From Carya illinoinensis (taxonomy: Eukaryota > Streptophyta > Magnoliopsida > Fagales > Juglandaceae), in assembly GCF_018687715.1 (NCBI RefSeq), contig NC_056752.1, positions 43,808,501 to 43,872,500 of the forward strand: a DNA stretch of 64,000 bases, given 5' to 3'. The notes beneath the pieces were generated by a model. That model did not search any database. It worked only from the letters and a program-made list of their open reading frames with translations, and had not been told where the DNA came from. The translations under genes and the position numbers were made by a program. This document shows, one piece after another, positions 45,933 through 57,863 of this stretch. Numbering within the stretch: the first letter of the stretch is position 1; each line of letters opens with the position of its first letter.

Positions 45933-46021
<89 letters not shown>
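45933..46021. repeat. (AG)n microsatellite, 89 bases
   Basis: An uninterrupted AG run, the longest microsatellite in the window. Confidence 0.97.
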
Positions 46022-46022
<1 letters not shown>

Positions 46023-46304
46023 TAACGGCTTAATTTTGATAAATTCTCTACTAACTATGATATTTACAATAACACTTAAAGAATACTGCCTATGTTTTTC
46101 TAAGAAAGAGTTTTGGAAGATTATTTACTTGAAGTTTAGGTTTGGAAAGTATGTTGATACAACTTGGCCAACCTTGTGGAAAGAAGTATAATATAATTGT
46201 TGGTTAAAGTAAGAGAGTTAAAAAAATGACATAATCTCAAAGGTAGATATATACGGAATAGACAACAGGTTGGTAAGCAACACCTATTCCTTAATTTGTT
46301 ATTT

Positions 46305-46600
46305 CTTACTTACTTCGATTTCGAGGATGAAATCTTTTTTTTAGGAGGAGAGATTGTAACAGTCCGCTAGAAATTCAATTGTGAAATTTCTATTACCTTT
46401 AGGAACCTCGTAAAAACTCCATAAGTTTTCACGAATCCATTAATCGTATAGGCTTTAGTCTAACTACATAGTTAGTGTTATTATTTACTATAGTATCAGA
46501 AGTGTATTTTTGATTATTGGAAATAGTTAGAAGTGTCAAAATGTATTATGGTTTGTGCCATTATATATATTTCCAGTGTTGAGTTTTTTAAAATTTTTTT
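46305..46600 (+). mobile_element. Ty3/Gypsy remnant: pol tail, polypurine tract and LTR start
   Basis: The text TTCGATTTCGAGGATGAAAT then TTTTTTTTAGGAGGAGAGAT is the typical Ty3/Gypsy pol 3' end (DFEDE-like) running into a polypurine tract. At 46355 it is followed by TGTAACAGTCCGCTAG, a gypsy LTR start. No upstream pol domains and no LTR end are found, so this is a truncated remnant; the right border is approximate. Confidence 0.6.
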
Positions 46601-46892
46601 TACGTGTTAAAAAAAAAACTCAAATGGATATCTATAAAAATTTATATACCAATATTATAGTAGTACTTGTCATACTCTGCAAAACGATATAGCAGGTTGT
46701 CTAACCAAAATACTTTAAACTTCTATTGCATATCTCCACAGCATTTAACACTTATGATTTTTTGGTCCAACAAAAATTCTTAGATTTTTTTTATTAATAT
46801 TTATTTTATTAACATAATGTCAAAGGTTATATAATTTTTTATTTTCATCATTTTCTTTGATTAACACCCAAATTTATATTCCCCACTAGGCA

Positions 46893-46920
46893 AACGTCCA
46901 AAGGACGTTGTGTTTCCTAG
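46893..46920 (+). other. Helitron 3' terminus (hairpin plus CTAG)
   Basis: A 7-bp stem AACGTCC/GGACGTT with an AAA loop, seven spacer bases, then CTAG followed by T and a (TA)n stretch. This is the standard Helitron 3' structure. Confidence 0.85.
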
Positions 46921-47517
46921 TATATATATATATATCGATTTCCTTTTTGAATGAGACCCAGTTCTCCCTCATAATAGTTATCGGGAAAGGCCTTATAGGA
47001 GTGTTCTTTTTAGTTAGTTTCAACCACTTGGAACTTGGTTCCAAAGACACGTAAGAGGGTTTTGACCTGTGTTCAGAGCTCAAGATGATGATGGATTGTT
47101 TCTTGCTGTGCCAAATTGGCCGCTAATGAAAGATTGGGGCAGATAAAGGAAAAATAAGTGAAGATAGGTACAACCTACCCAGTACTAGGACTACGACAAG
47201 TTCTCCAATTTCCTGGAAACCATATTTTTTCGGCCAGGATAAGGAACTTTTATGCCTGTCTTAGGTACTGATTGCTTATAGCAGATGTTAATATACAGCA
47301 TCAGGCATGTATGATTCGTTCATAATGAGATTTCTTAGTGTTTGTTATTAGCTACAGAAAACAAAATCACGATTAGCATTAGCAAAGACAATCATTCAAT
47401 TTTCACAATGACAGTTTCTGATAGCCAAATGGCATATCCTTTTTGTTGCTTAAGAGCCACTGACTTGGGGAAGTTTGATCGTTAACCCCGCCTTATATTT
47501 ATCCCCTGCTGTTCATG
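46921..47517. other. Spacer between the Helitron and the chloroplast RNP gene
   Basis: It starts with a short (TA)n and holds the presumed 3' UTR of the minus-strand RNP gene on its right. No other feature is recognised. Confidence 0.4.
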
Positions 47518-50500
47518 TTATGATCGTTTTCCTTGAGCCAGGCTTACACGCATTGCGCGCCCTTCTAGTTCCTGTAATGCCAATAAATAATAAGATGCAA
47601 TTAGTAAGACCTAAATATTCATCTGTGATGTGTTAAGAGATTCAGGAATGAGGGAAGAGGGAGGGAAGGACAAGTTACCACTCCGTTAAGAGATTCAAGG
47701 GCAGTTTCCATCTCTGCTTTTGTGGAGTAGCACACAAAACCATAACCACGTGACCTGCCTGTCTCCCCATCGTACAGAACCCTAGCACCAACCACATTTC
47801 CATACTCCTGAAATGCTTGTGTCAAACTCTCAGACGTGACTGACCAGGATAAATTCCCAACGAAAAGCTTGTGTTCAGTTTCTGGATATAGAGGATCTTT
47901 AGGTTTAGGTTTGTCTGAGAAGTTCACCCTCAAGGTCCGGCCCATATATTCCTGCCATAACCAAATTTTTCTAGAGTTGAGGAAATGGAAAGAGGAAAGA
48001 AGCAAAGAACTGAAACTACCAAATTACTTGTGCCTGTTATGCAGTCATCATTGAGTTAATGATATTGATATGTGCATGCATAAAGAATTAGTTTCTTACC
48101 TTTCCATCCAGATTTTGAATAACTAAGTTACAGTCTTCAATACTGCTCATTGTCACAAATGCAAAACCTCTGCTTCTCCCAGAGTCCCTATCATAGAGCA
48201 CCTATCACAATTTGATCAATTAAGGACATAGTGAAACTCATAGATAAGTATCCCGGTGATGGTGTGTGTTATCAAATATAATTGTATGCCAAAGAAAAAA
48301 CAGGGGAAACAGAACTTCAAATATGAGTTGAGAACCCCCAAAAGGCATTCGATTTTGATGAAGACTTGCAACATTAAATTTCCATTTTGATAAGGTTGAA
48401 CCCCGAAAGAGAAATGCTTTGGCCACAGAGGAATTGCACATAAGTAAACCCACAAACAGACGTGAATTGATGTGATACGTCAGATTGTAAAGTTATTTTT
48501 ATTGTGAAGTAGATCTAAAGTATCACATAAAGTCATGTCAATTTGTGAGTTTGTTCTTGTAAAATCTCTTTGTGGGTGTAGCACTCATCACTTCGAAAAT
48601 ATCGTAAAACGAATTGATTAATAGAGAGAGCTATCCTTCTCCTATCCTCGTTGAATATTCATAAGAACTTCACTCATTTCACTTCACAACCAAAAGTATT
48701 GTAAATGTTAGCGGGACATTTGAATTGCAACAAGACAAAATTATCACGCTTTATTCAACACATTATGGTGTTTATCATACAACCACCCTTCCTTGAGTTT
48801 TTTGGGATCTCGTACCGAACTTATTAATTAGCAAGATCCAAATTCACCTAACTCAGAGTATCTCACTCGCACATTACTGATCAAGATCGGGGGACCCATT
48901 ACATTTACAAACTAGTTGTTGGCCTCCCAAACACGATCACACACATGCCACTAGAGTAATAGCACTTGTTCGAGACTACAGTCCTTAAGAAATTACCACA
49001 GCAACACAGCATCTATTTCGCGTTTTCAAATCTCATTAAGATTGCTCCAGCATGGCTAATCAAGCAATCAAACTAGATGTTCACACTGGGGAATTATCTG
49101 ATTAGGTTAGTGAATGGGAAAAGCTCGTTACCAAATCCAAATCCAATTCCAATACATTAATTAATGGATAGAGCTTGTTGATTCATCAGCCCGGCAAAAA
49201 CCAATGATTTTGCAAGTGAAATGATGCTCCCAGCAGAGTTTTTTCACTCTATAAAGAATGCATCATTCTCAAATTAAATATTGATGACATTTCTAAAGGC
49301 AACCTAGGCCCCTCTGACTGCGGGGATATATTTAGGTCATCTAATTGCTCCATTATTGCTGGATTTCATTATTTTTTGGGCGTTGATACAAATACTCTTG
49401 CAGAATCATCAGCTCTGAAGTTTGTCTTAGTATGTGATATCGGTTAAGCATTTCTGAGCTCATTGTTGAATCAGATTCTCTTGTTGCGGTTAACTGGTTT
49501 AATACTGAAACCCAAACCCCTTGGCAATATTTTGATATTTAGGATGATATTTTTATAGTTCAAGCATCATTTTCCTTTTACTCTCAAACATGTCTACAGG
49601 GAAGATAAGGCTTTAGCGGATATCCTCACCTCTTTTGGAGCCTTGAAAACATGGTAAATTTCTCCTCTAGTTCAACTTCCTAAACATATGTTTGGTCTAT
49701 TTTCTCTGGATCACGTAGGTGCTCCTAACCTTTGTCATTAACTTTAATCTCTTTATTTTTTTTATGGACTACTTGTAAATCTTTTATTATAAATTAATTT
49801 CCGCTCTTAATTTTCTTTAGGAGCTTGGTTTTGAAATTTTGATTGTAATCTCTTGCTCCCTTTATATAAGATATTTCTCAGTCATAAGTGAAAGTTATCA
49901 ATAAGACTGGTTACCATCCTTATCTTAAAAAAAAAAAAATCTCAAGTGCTTTACCAGTTTTAAGAAACACAGAAACACTCCTTCCTATGTTGTCTTAAAA
50001 ATGAGAAGAACAAAAAATAAATAAAAAAAGAACAGAATAAATAACTGCCAATTATGCCTACTATGAAGATCTGCTCCTGATCTTCCCATGTAGTCCAGGT
50101 AGAACCTCATCAACTTACCCAGCCATCATTACTAACAACATAAACTGTACAAACAAATAAGAAAGACGAGAAAAGAAAAAAGGAACAGCTTGCCGAAGAA
50201 AACAGTGCATGCTAGTTACCTCAATCAGCTCTGGGCTTCGAAAGTCCTGAATTATGCCAGCAAGCTGAGCACTGTCCACGCTGTAAGGTAGATTCCCGAA
50301 GTAAAGCTTAGTGTTCACGACACTCTCGGCCTCTTCATCCAACAGTACTTCCTCTCCTCCCTTATCTTCTTGATGATCCTCAACCAATGTCGCCGCGTCC
50401 AACTCAGCCGTTACTGCCACCTCTTCCTGGGCAACAGCAGCGGATATCCTCAGGAGCCGCCACTTGCTGGAGATGGCATTAAGTGAAAGCTGTTCGATCC

Positions 50501-50654
50501 TGGAAGAAAGAGATGTCGATGCTAACATGCGGGTTGATGAAATCCTAAGGAGAGGGACGTCGGATGGGCAGTGCTTAGAGCGGATACAATATTTGAGGGT
50601 GTGGATGGATGAAGAGAAAGATGAGCCAACAGCCGCGGCTGCAGTGGCTGCCAT
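47518..50654 (-). CDS. Chloroplast ribonucleoprotein with two RRMs (29-kDa type)
   Basis: Four exons on the minus strand, 50220-50654, 48100-48201, 47679-47951, 47518-47571, all GT-AG and phase 0, giving 287 residues. The first ~70 residues are rich in Ser, Ala and Arg with almost no acidic residues, a plastid transit peptide. An acidic stretch follows (~85-110, EDHQEDKGGEEVLLDEEAE), as in cpRNPs. RRM1 (~115-193) has RNP2 LYFGNL and RNP1 RGFAFVTM. RRM2 (~206-286) has RNP2 LFVGNL and RNP1 RGYGFVCY. The protein ends shortly after RRM2. From memory it is closest to Arabidopsis At1g60000. cpRNPs bind chloroplast transcripts, stabilise them and help editing and processing. Intron 1 (about 2 kb) holds a LINE fragment. 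Confidence 0.92.
49270..49942 (+). mobile_element. LINE 3' fragment (RNase H domain) in RNP intron 1
   Basis: Plus-strand frames show a decayed RNase H-like domain of plant non-LTR elements: GNLGPSGCGGIFR, NTLAESSALKF, ESDSLVAVNWF and HVYREDKALADIL, in more than one frame and with stops. A poly-A tract ends it at 49928-49940. TCTCAA occurs at both sides (about 49268 and 49942) and may be a short remaining target duplication. It is 5'-truncated and inactive. Confidence 0.75.
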
Positions 50655-51955
50655 GGCTCAGGAACTCGATTCTATTGGTAGTGGTGGCGGTGGTTTTCTT
50701 ATATTATGGTGGTTGGAGGAGCGGAAAGTTTGGTTATGTGCGAGAAAAAGAGTGAGGAATGGTGAGTGTGTAAAGCTCCGCAAGCTATCTAAGCTGACGT
50801 GGGAAGATTGTGTCCAGTGACAATTGGAAGGGATACTGTGGGGGATGGATAAGGTGAGTCCAAAATAGATCAGACTTTTGTACATCATGGATGAGCTTTT
50901 TCTGTCAAGGTCTGGCTCAGTTCTACTGTCTAGCCATTTAATTTCTTTCAATTTAGGTAGAAAAGAATAACGACTAGTTAAGATAAACTACACCAAACAA
51001 AAATTATGGTGATAAACATTTTCATTATTATTTTTTAACGTGGTATTAATAATTGACAGATATAAAATGATATCTATAGTGGTGAGGTATACAAATATTA
51101 TATAATTCTTTTTAAAAAATAAATAAATATAAAATTTATATAAAAAAATTAACTTTTTAATAATAAATTACACTCTTTTTAAAAAAAAAAACATATAAAG
51201 GACTTTTGTACACTTTAAGATTATAAAATTACCTTATCTTAAATTACATTACTTTAGAGCACGAAAAGAATAACATTATTTAAAAAAAATTTAAACCACA
51301 CGTCATCCATTATGGTAGAGTATTGATAGTAGTTTATGTATCTTTATATATAAAATCACATCTTTTAAAAATTGATTTTGCATGTAAAAAAAAAATTCTC
51401 ACATTAGTTTATGTATTTTTTAACTAAATAATAATAAAATATTAATTATTTTATAAATTGTTTTCACTATAAATCTGAATGGTCTATTTTATACATATGG
51501 ATGGTCTAATAAATTCAAGTCAAATTCCACTACCAACTCAAATAAATTCAATAGACCATCCAACTCAAATAAATTCAACCCCAAGTCCAATAAATTTCAT
51601 ACACATTCATAATTTAATACAATATAATCCTATACAAATTCAACTGCCGACCAAAATAAATTCCATACAAGGCTACCGTTTCAGGCTTTAAGCCAAGTTG
51701 TGTGTAGCGTTTTTGAAATGTTGGTATTGAAGAGAGCAGAGAGTGCAATGAGATAAAACTTTCGAGAGAGCTCCATCGGATAGAGAGAAAAAATATATTA
51801 AAAATAATATTTAGAAAGTGAAAAATAATTGTTTAAACTTAAAGAATCACTATTCATAACTCTTCAAAAATTTTGAAATGCATAAATTAATATAGATGAA
51901 TTTAAAGATATATTATTTAAATTTTTATGTGTTTCTGGGTTAAGATTTCAATAAT
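50655..51955. other. Promoter side of the RNP gene and AT-rich spacer
   Basis: 50655-50950 is the likely upstream region of the RNP gene. 51000-51950 is AT-rich with poly-A/T stretches. At 51510-51660 the text (C)AAATAAATTCAA is repeated irregularly, producing a low-complexity ORF. No gene is supported. Confidence 0.4.
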
Positions 51956-52585
51956 TTTACAGAAATGAGAAATTTATTAGAAGAGATTCGTTGTTGTCAT
52001 CATCTCGAATTTTATCACATAGAGATTGAGTCTGATTCTCAACTTCTTGTCAACTGGATCACTAAAGAGAATTTTAATATTTGGTATTCAGAAGATTTCT
52101 AGGATGAACTTTATGGCTATCTTTCTTGTATAAAGTATACGATGAAACATGTTTTTCGAGAAGACAATGTTGTGACTGATTTTCTTGCCAAGCAGGAAGC
52201 GGGGGGTCCTAACTCGGAGTGGTCTGATGCTCATAATCTTTTGCCCAGCAAGCTTCGAGGCCTTCTTCGCATAGATAGACTTGATCTTCCTTATTTGTGA
52301 ACTATGTAGGGTTATCAGATATGTCTTATTTAGCTCTAATTGATTAATCATTTAGTTTTTTGTGCTCTTTCTTGCAGGTGCTTTTTCTTGACTCTCTTCG
52401 GATAGTGTTTTGGTCTGTCCTGTATTGTTTATTTATTGTTTGGTTATTTTAGTTTTTTGATGCCTGAGTTTTGGTCTTATTGTGTATTTGTAACTTCTAA
52501 GTGTCGAATTGTAACCACGATTTTCTTCCATAAAAAATAATAGCTATTAATAAAATTGAGCTACCGTCATTTTTAAAAAATAAAA
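51956..52585 (+). mobile_element. LINE 3' fragment (RNase H C-terminal part)
   Basis: The frame reads EIESDSQLLVNWI, HVFREDNVVTDFLAKQ and LPSKLRGLLRIDR, then a stop near 52298; this is the end of a plant LINE ORF2 with its RNase H domain. An internal TAG interrupts it near 52101. A ~280-base 3' UTR and an A-rich end (about 52572-52587) follow. A relative of the 49270-49942 fragment, but diverged, so a separate insertion. Confidence 0.75.
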
Positions 52586-52902
52586 AAATCAATATTAGTG
52601 CTCTTAGTTACTAAGGTATGTATTGAGATTTTCCTTCGAAATGTGAGGGAAACGATCGATCCAATTACAAAGAAAAGAAAACTAACGTTGCAGTTCACAG
52701 GCGGTGATCCTATCGACCTTTCTCTCACACTGACGGGACTTTGACCTGAAAGAGGTCGAAGACAAGATAAAAGTAAACTTATTGCCTCCCTAATAAAAAA
52801 ACCATGAAACCACCAACGGTGGTGGATCCATGCATTTACGCTTAACAATTGTTTCTGCTTCGGTTTACTTCCCTCCCATTAGGTCGTTGAAACTGATGGG
52901 GT

Positions 52903-54930
52903 ATGTTCCTCTTCTTCTTCTCTCGCGCCGCACAAGCCCTCAAAGTCACCCAAAATCCCTCTCTGAACCTCGCCAAAACACTCTCTCTCGCAAACCCAGA
53001 ATTATTTACACAAAACCGTACCAAAGCAACGCTCCCCAACCTAAAGCCTCTCAACTCCAAGATCTCGAGCTACGTAAAAAATGGCCTTGTCGAGGAAGCT
53101 CGGAAACTGTTCGATAAAATGCCTCAGAAAAACACGGTCACATGGAACGCGATGATTCGTGGGCACTTTTTAGATGGGAATTCTTGTGAAGCTCTCCAAT
53201 TATTCTATAGAATGCCTGATAGGGATATTGTTTCGTATAATACAGTGATTGCTGGGTTGATGCAGTGTGGGGACGTGGATGGTGCGAGGTGCGTTTTTTA
53301 TGGGATGCCATCCAGAGATATTGTGACTTGGAATTCAATGGTTGCAGGGTATATTCGTAACGGAATGATAGACACGGCGCTACATTTATTTGATGGGATG
53401 CCGTTGAAAGATGTGATTTCATGGAACTTGATCGTCGGTGGGCTGGTGAATTGTGGGGATTTGGATTTAGCAGAAGAGTATTTTGGACGATCATGTGCTC
53501 AGGATGTTGTGTCTTGGACTATAATGATTTCGGGGCTTTCTAAGTCAGGACGGATTGTTGAAGCTTGTAAGCTCTTTGAAAACATGCCCTCTAGGGATGT
53601 TCGAGCTTGTAATGCAATGATGGTTGGATATATAGAAAATGGCCATATTGAAACTGCGAAAGATTTGTTTCGGAAAATGCCTGAACGGGATTTTGAGTCT
53701 TGGAATGAATTGGTAAGCGGGTTGGTCAGGAGCAAAAAAGCTAATGATGCTATAAGGCTTTTCATGGAGATGCCACAAAAATGTCAGAAAACGTGGAACT
53801 CAATCCTGTTGGAACTGATAAGAAATGGGCTCATCAAAGAAGCTCATGCATTTCTTGAGAAATCCCCATACAGTGACGTTGTGTCATGGACGAATTTGCT
53901 TGTTGGATATTTTGGATTAGGTGAGGTTGGGGGTGCAATTAAGATTTTTGATCTGATGCCAAGCCGAGATACAACTGCATGGAATGCCACAATTTTTGGA
54001 TTAGGAGAAAATGATCAAGGAGAGGAAGGTTTAAAGCTTTTCATTAGAATGAAAGAATCAGGTCCATCCCTAGACAAGGCTACATTCACTAGTGTTTTGA
54101 CAATATGTTCAGACTTGCCGACCTTACACTTCGGAAAGCAAACTCATGCAGATGTTATAAAAGCTGGTTTTAATAGTTACATTGAAGTTTCCAATGCAAT
54201 GGTTACCATGTACGCGAGATGTGGAAACATGCATTCTGCTCTGCTACAATTTTCTTCCATGCCAAGCCATGATGTTATTTCTTGGAATTCTCTAATCTGT
54301 GGTTTTGCTCATCATGGCGATGGCACAAAGGCCCTAGAGATGTTTGAAAGAATGATATTAACTGATGTTATGCCCAATCATATAACCTTTGTTGGTGTTC
54401 TAGCTGCGTGTAGCCATGCAGGGTTGGTAGACCAAGGTAAGTACTACTTCGATTTCATGAAATCCAAGTGTTCTCTTCGGCCAGCAAGTGAGCATTACAC
54501 ATGTATCATGGATTTGTTGGGTAGGTTTGGACTAATAGATGAGGCGATGACTTTTTTAGATCAAATGAGAGCAGATGGAGTTGAAGTTCCTGTAAGTGTT
54601 TGGGGAGCACTGCTAGGAGCCTGTAGAATTTACAAAAACATTGAGGTGGGCAAGATTGCTGGCGAGAGAATTTTGGAAGTAGACCCTTGCAATTCTGGTG
54701 TTTATTTGATTTTGGTTGAATTATTATTGAGCGGTGGAAGGAGAGAAGATGCAAGTACAATTATGGCCCGGATGAAAGAGAAGGGAGTCAAGAAGCAACC
54801 GGGGTGTAGTTGGATTGAGGTAAACAACAGCGCACGTATATTTCTTTCAGGAGATAGTTCGCACCCTGATTTTTGTAGAATCTGTTGTATTCTAGACTTG
54901 ATATACATGGAGATGGAGATTAAATCATAA
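52903..54930 (+). CDS. PLS-class pentatricopeptide repeat protein with E domain
   Basis: Intronless, 675 residues. After an N-terminal leader rich in Phe, Leu, Ser and Arg (organelle targeting likely), about 15 PPR motifs run from ~50 to ~560. Examples are GLVEEARKLFDKMPQKNTVT, WNAMIRGHFLDG and DIVTWNSMVAGYIRNGMIDT, with the alternating 31-35-36-residue spacing of PLS proteins. Residues ~565-650 form the E region (VWGALLGACR, KGVKKQPGCSWIEVNN). The chain then ends soon after HPDF, with no DYW deaminase. PLS-E proteins bind one organelle transcript and direct C-to-U editing, usually with a DYW partner in trans. The target cannot be read from the sequence alone. The ATG at 52903 is the first in this frame near the coding start. 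Confidence 0.93.
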   Translation: MFLFFFSRAAQALKVTQNPSLNLAKTLSLANPELFTQNRTKATLPNLKPLNSKISSYVKNGLVEEARKLFDKMPQKNTVTWNAMIRGHFLDGNSCEALQLFYRMPDRDIVSYNTVIAGLMQCGDVDGARCVFYGMPSRDIVTWNSMVAGYIRNGMIDTALHLFDGMPLKDVISWNLIVGGLVNCGDLDLAEEYFGRSCAQDVVSWTIMISGLSKSGRIVEACKLFENMPSRDVRACNAMMVGYIENGHIETAKDLFRKMPERDFESWNELVSGLVRSKKANDAIRLFMEMPQKCQKTWNSILLELIRNGLIKEAHAFLEKSPYSDVVSWTNLLVGYFGLGEVGGAIKIFDLMPSRDTTAWNATIFGLGENDQGEEGLKLFIRMKESGPSLDKATFTSVLTICSDLPTLHFGKQTHADVIKAGFNSYIEVSNAMVTMYARCGNMHSALLQFSSMPSHDVISWNSLICGFAHHGDGTKALEMFERMILTDVMPNHITFVGVLAACSHAGLVDQGKYYFDFMKSKCSLRPASEHYTCIMDLLGRFGLIDEAMTFLDQMRADGVEVPVSVWGALLGACRIYKNIEVGKIAGERILEVDPCNSGVYLILVELLLSGGRREDASTIMARMKEKGVKKQPGCSWIEVNNSARIFLSGDSSHPDFCRICCILDLIYMEMEIKS

Positions 54931-56639
54931 AATCAGATGCTGCTTAATTTCCGCAAATACACGTTGCATTCAATGGACATTACTGGCGACATTTTCTTTT
55001 TCACTCACGATTTATGTACCAAATTGTTCAAATCCATGACTTAGAAACAAGGAACATGTGGATACGAGTAAAAGGGATAATGAGGATTTGATAATTATGG
55101 ATCGGGGCCTTTAGTTGCTGCCTTTGCGGATTGGAGTTGCCAATCAGAGGATATATCAAATAGTCCTTCCCTGCAGCAGAAGTGGGAAATATTGGGTTGA
55201 TGTACTCATATTGAAATACAGATGGGAATCACGACTGTGCTATTTTTTTTTAACCAGTCAACAGATCGATAGAAAGCATGCAAAGGTGTAGGTAGAGGCG
55301 TACCAACAGAGATAGAAATATGCCTACTAATGTATTGGAATATAATATTGAGGATGTGTAACAAGAGCAGCGGTATGAGGCATGGTTACCCATAATTTAA
55401 CAAAAGAGACCGGTGACAAAAGATTTGCATTTACCCAGATATTAATTTAGTCCATCTACTGTGTGCTTGCATTTACCCAAGGTTTGAATTGCTAGACCCA
55501 GTAAATTAAACAAGAGCAATCCCACATGGATAGAAGATCCCATTTTTGACACGTCTATGAAAGCTCTAATGTACATTTCGTAGGATTATCTAGAAAATTA
55601 CAATCTTATGCCAACCCGGAAGACACGCCTTCTATATTATTATGTCAGATTGAAAATTTTATGCCATACAAATTGTGTGGAGTATGCATGCTTTACACTA
55701 ATTTGAATTCTTGATCGGCTATGTCTATTTTGAGGGGATTTTTGTCACAAGGCTCAAATGAGTTCTCAAAGCCCAGCCCATCAAAGGGGCCTTCAGAATA
55801 GGACAAAAGAGAAGGGAGAGGATACTTAGAAGTGAGGGATATAAGGTGTGGTAGGAATAAGGTAGAAAACATAAAGGAGGGTGATGTAACATAAAGCAAG
55901 GCAATGGAAGAGAGGAGACTTATGGCTTGAAAGGAGTCTCGGGCAGACTTTTGGCTAGGCTGGCTTCAAAAGCAAGGCTTCTCGAAAAGACTTCTTCAAC
56001 CCCCATACTCGGATTCCAGCTATGGAGTCGAGATCAGGAAGAGAGATCTATAAAATTTATTGTACAATGAGGATAAGAGATCATGAGAGACTGTAAATTC
56101 AGTTTATTATAGTGGATTCTTCCCTTCCCAAGTTCCTGTGGACGTAGGCCTAGTGTCGAATCACGTAAATTTGCGTGTCTATCTGTCTCTATTTTCCTGA
56201 ATTTATCTATTGTTTACCACCATGAGCAAACACACATACTCCGTACAATTGCACTGGATTAGCAGAGGGCCCACATAGCACCGATTCAAGCCTAGCATAC
56301 CAAGGACCCACACAACATCCTTCCCCCAATGCCACCTCAGTAAGCCAGGGAGGGATCTTTCTCTCCTTTTGTATCTATGATAAAAACCGACGTCAACAAT
56401 ATAAATAGTTAGAACCATCACTTGGCACAAATTGGTTGACCTGCAGTTTAAATCCATGCAAACCAGTTAATTTATCTATGAAGGTAAGAGTAATACTATA
56501 TATAAGTTTTAAAAAAGTGAGCTCTATTAAGAAAAAATTAATTTTTTACACAATTTTTTATGGTGTGATTCACTAAATTTATATATTTAATACTCGTATA
56601 TATTATTATTATTCACGAATGTAAATATATATGTATATA
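54931..56639. other. Intergenic region with a probable Copia solo-LTR remnant
   Basis: At 56040-56200 the plus strand reads ATAGTGGATTCTTCCC, then TCCTGTGGACGTAGGCC, and later CGAATCACGTAAATTTGCGT. This combination is typical of the R/U5 part of Copia LTRs (Ale/Tork type). No primer-binding site or gag follows, so a degraded solo LTR of uncertain borders (somewhere in 55680-56250) is likely. Nothing else is recognised. Confidence 0.45.
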
Positions 56640-57264
56640 TCTTTCTATAATAATAAGTATCTATCTTATTGCAATAGAAATAAACAGTAAATTTCTTATT
56701 CCATTTATTTTATCCGTGTATTGTGTAATCTCTGTTTTAACCTTCGTATTGTACTTTTGTGTCCGTGTAACTTTTGTGTCCGTGTAAAAATAGATATTTT
56801 AATCTTTTATTACAGCTATGTCAAATAGTAGGCTTCTTTACCCTTTTTTTTTTTCTTTTATCTTTTTACTTTCCTGATTTCGTATCTTTTCAAGACGTCC
56901 TTTCGTATTGCTTTTTGCTTTTTTCCAAGACGTTGGCATGGGGTTTTGGTTCAAGAGGGCATAGGTTTTGATCCTAGTTAGCTGTCTACCACCCCCTGTC
57001 ATACGAAAACAAGACACGTAAGAAATTTTATCCTAGATGCAGTACATTTGATCTCATCTGATTAAATCTACGGAAGTGCCATCTGAGAAGAACATGGAGA
57101 ATAGATTTGCACGGCGTAACTTCAACTTGTGAATAACCATACAACTGTCATACAAAACCAGACCACCACCGCACCAAAACAGGTCCGTCATCGCCACAAT
57201 CAGACAACGTTGTCGCTCCACCAAGCTTCATCGCCCCCCACTAACATTTTTCCTCCGTTCCACA

Positions 57265-57290
57265 CCCCCCCCCCCCCCCCCCCCCCCCCC
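57265..57290. repeat. 26-base poly-C run
   Basis: An unbroken C tract between ACAC and GCGG. Such G/C homopolymers are rare in plant DNA and error-prone in sequencing, so the length may be inexact. Confidence 0.9.
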
Positions 57291-57816
57291 GCGGACCCTC
57301 AAGCAACACCCTGATTTTGAAAGCTCTGCTATTTCCAGCATGATCAATCCATCTCTTTCCCAATATTTTTCGCCCTTTATATTCTGACTACATGACAAAT
57401 TAAAACTTAGTGAATAAGTAAAACTAAGAGTAATTAGAAATAGAGAAGTGAGAAAGAAAGAGTGGTGGCATAAAAGAATATTAATTGTATTTGGGCTGAA
57501 TCACCACTGCAATCAATTTCAAAAGTGAAATAGTAAGCTTCCTCTTTTTATGAAAAGTTTCAAGAATCAAGACACCTCTGATCTCAAGTCTCGTGTGCTA
57601 AGAGGCTTTTTCAAGGGCAATTGCATGCATGTTCTGTCTTTTGTAATACCTAGAAGAGAAAATCTTCCCACCAGTTTATCCTACCAACCTTTATTATCGG
57701 AAACCAATAGAAGAGTGACACGTAAGGACTACATCACTGAATTTCCAAACCGCAATGCAGGGGAACTCTCTCGCTCTCTCACGCAGCACGAAACCAGAAC
57801 ACTTATCTCTCTCTAC

Positions 57817-57820
<4 letters not shown>

Positions 57821-57861
<41 letters not shown>
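57821..57861. repeat. (CT)n microsatellite
   Basis: A 41-base CT run directly before the candidate ATG at 57862, like CT-rich leaders of plant genes. Confidence 0.95.

Positions 57862-57863
<2 letters not shown>

Larger units (their letters stand above)
29635..46920 (+). mobile_element. Large Helitron (about 17.3 kb)
   Basis: The 5' end reads A|TCTATACTAATATATAAAG, the classic plant Helitron start. The 3' end is a hairpin, AACGTCC-AAA-GGACGTT (46893-46909), followed seven bases later by CTAG|T (46917-46920), the CTRR terminus, with the A/T insertion context on both sides. In between, on the same strand, are a Rep/helicase gene and an RPA70-like gene, the standard content of autonomous plant Helitrons. 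Nested additions are a solo LTR (35596-37737), a MULE-type MITE (38418-38828), a gypsy fragment near 46355, and an inverted Helitron 5' end at 33128. Because of the inverted end, the left border could instead belong to a separate nested element; the 3' border is firmer. Confidence 0.8.

Noticed and set aside
49270..49942. Extra exon of the chloroplast RNP gene
   Set aside because: The text is on the opposite strand and is a LINE RNase H relic ending in poly-A.
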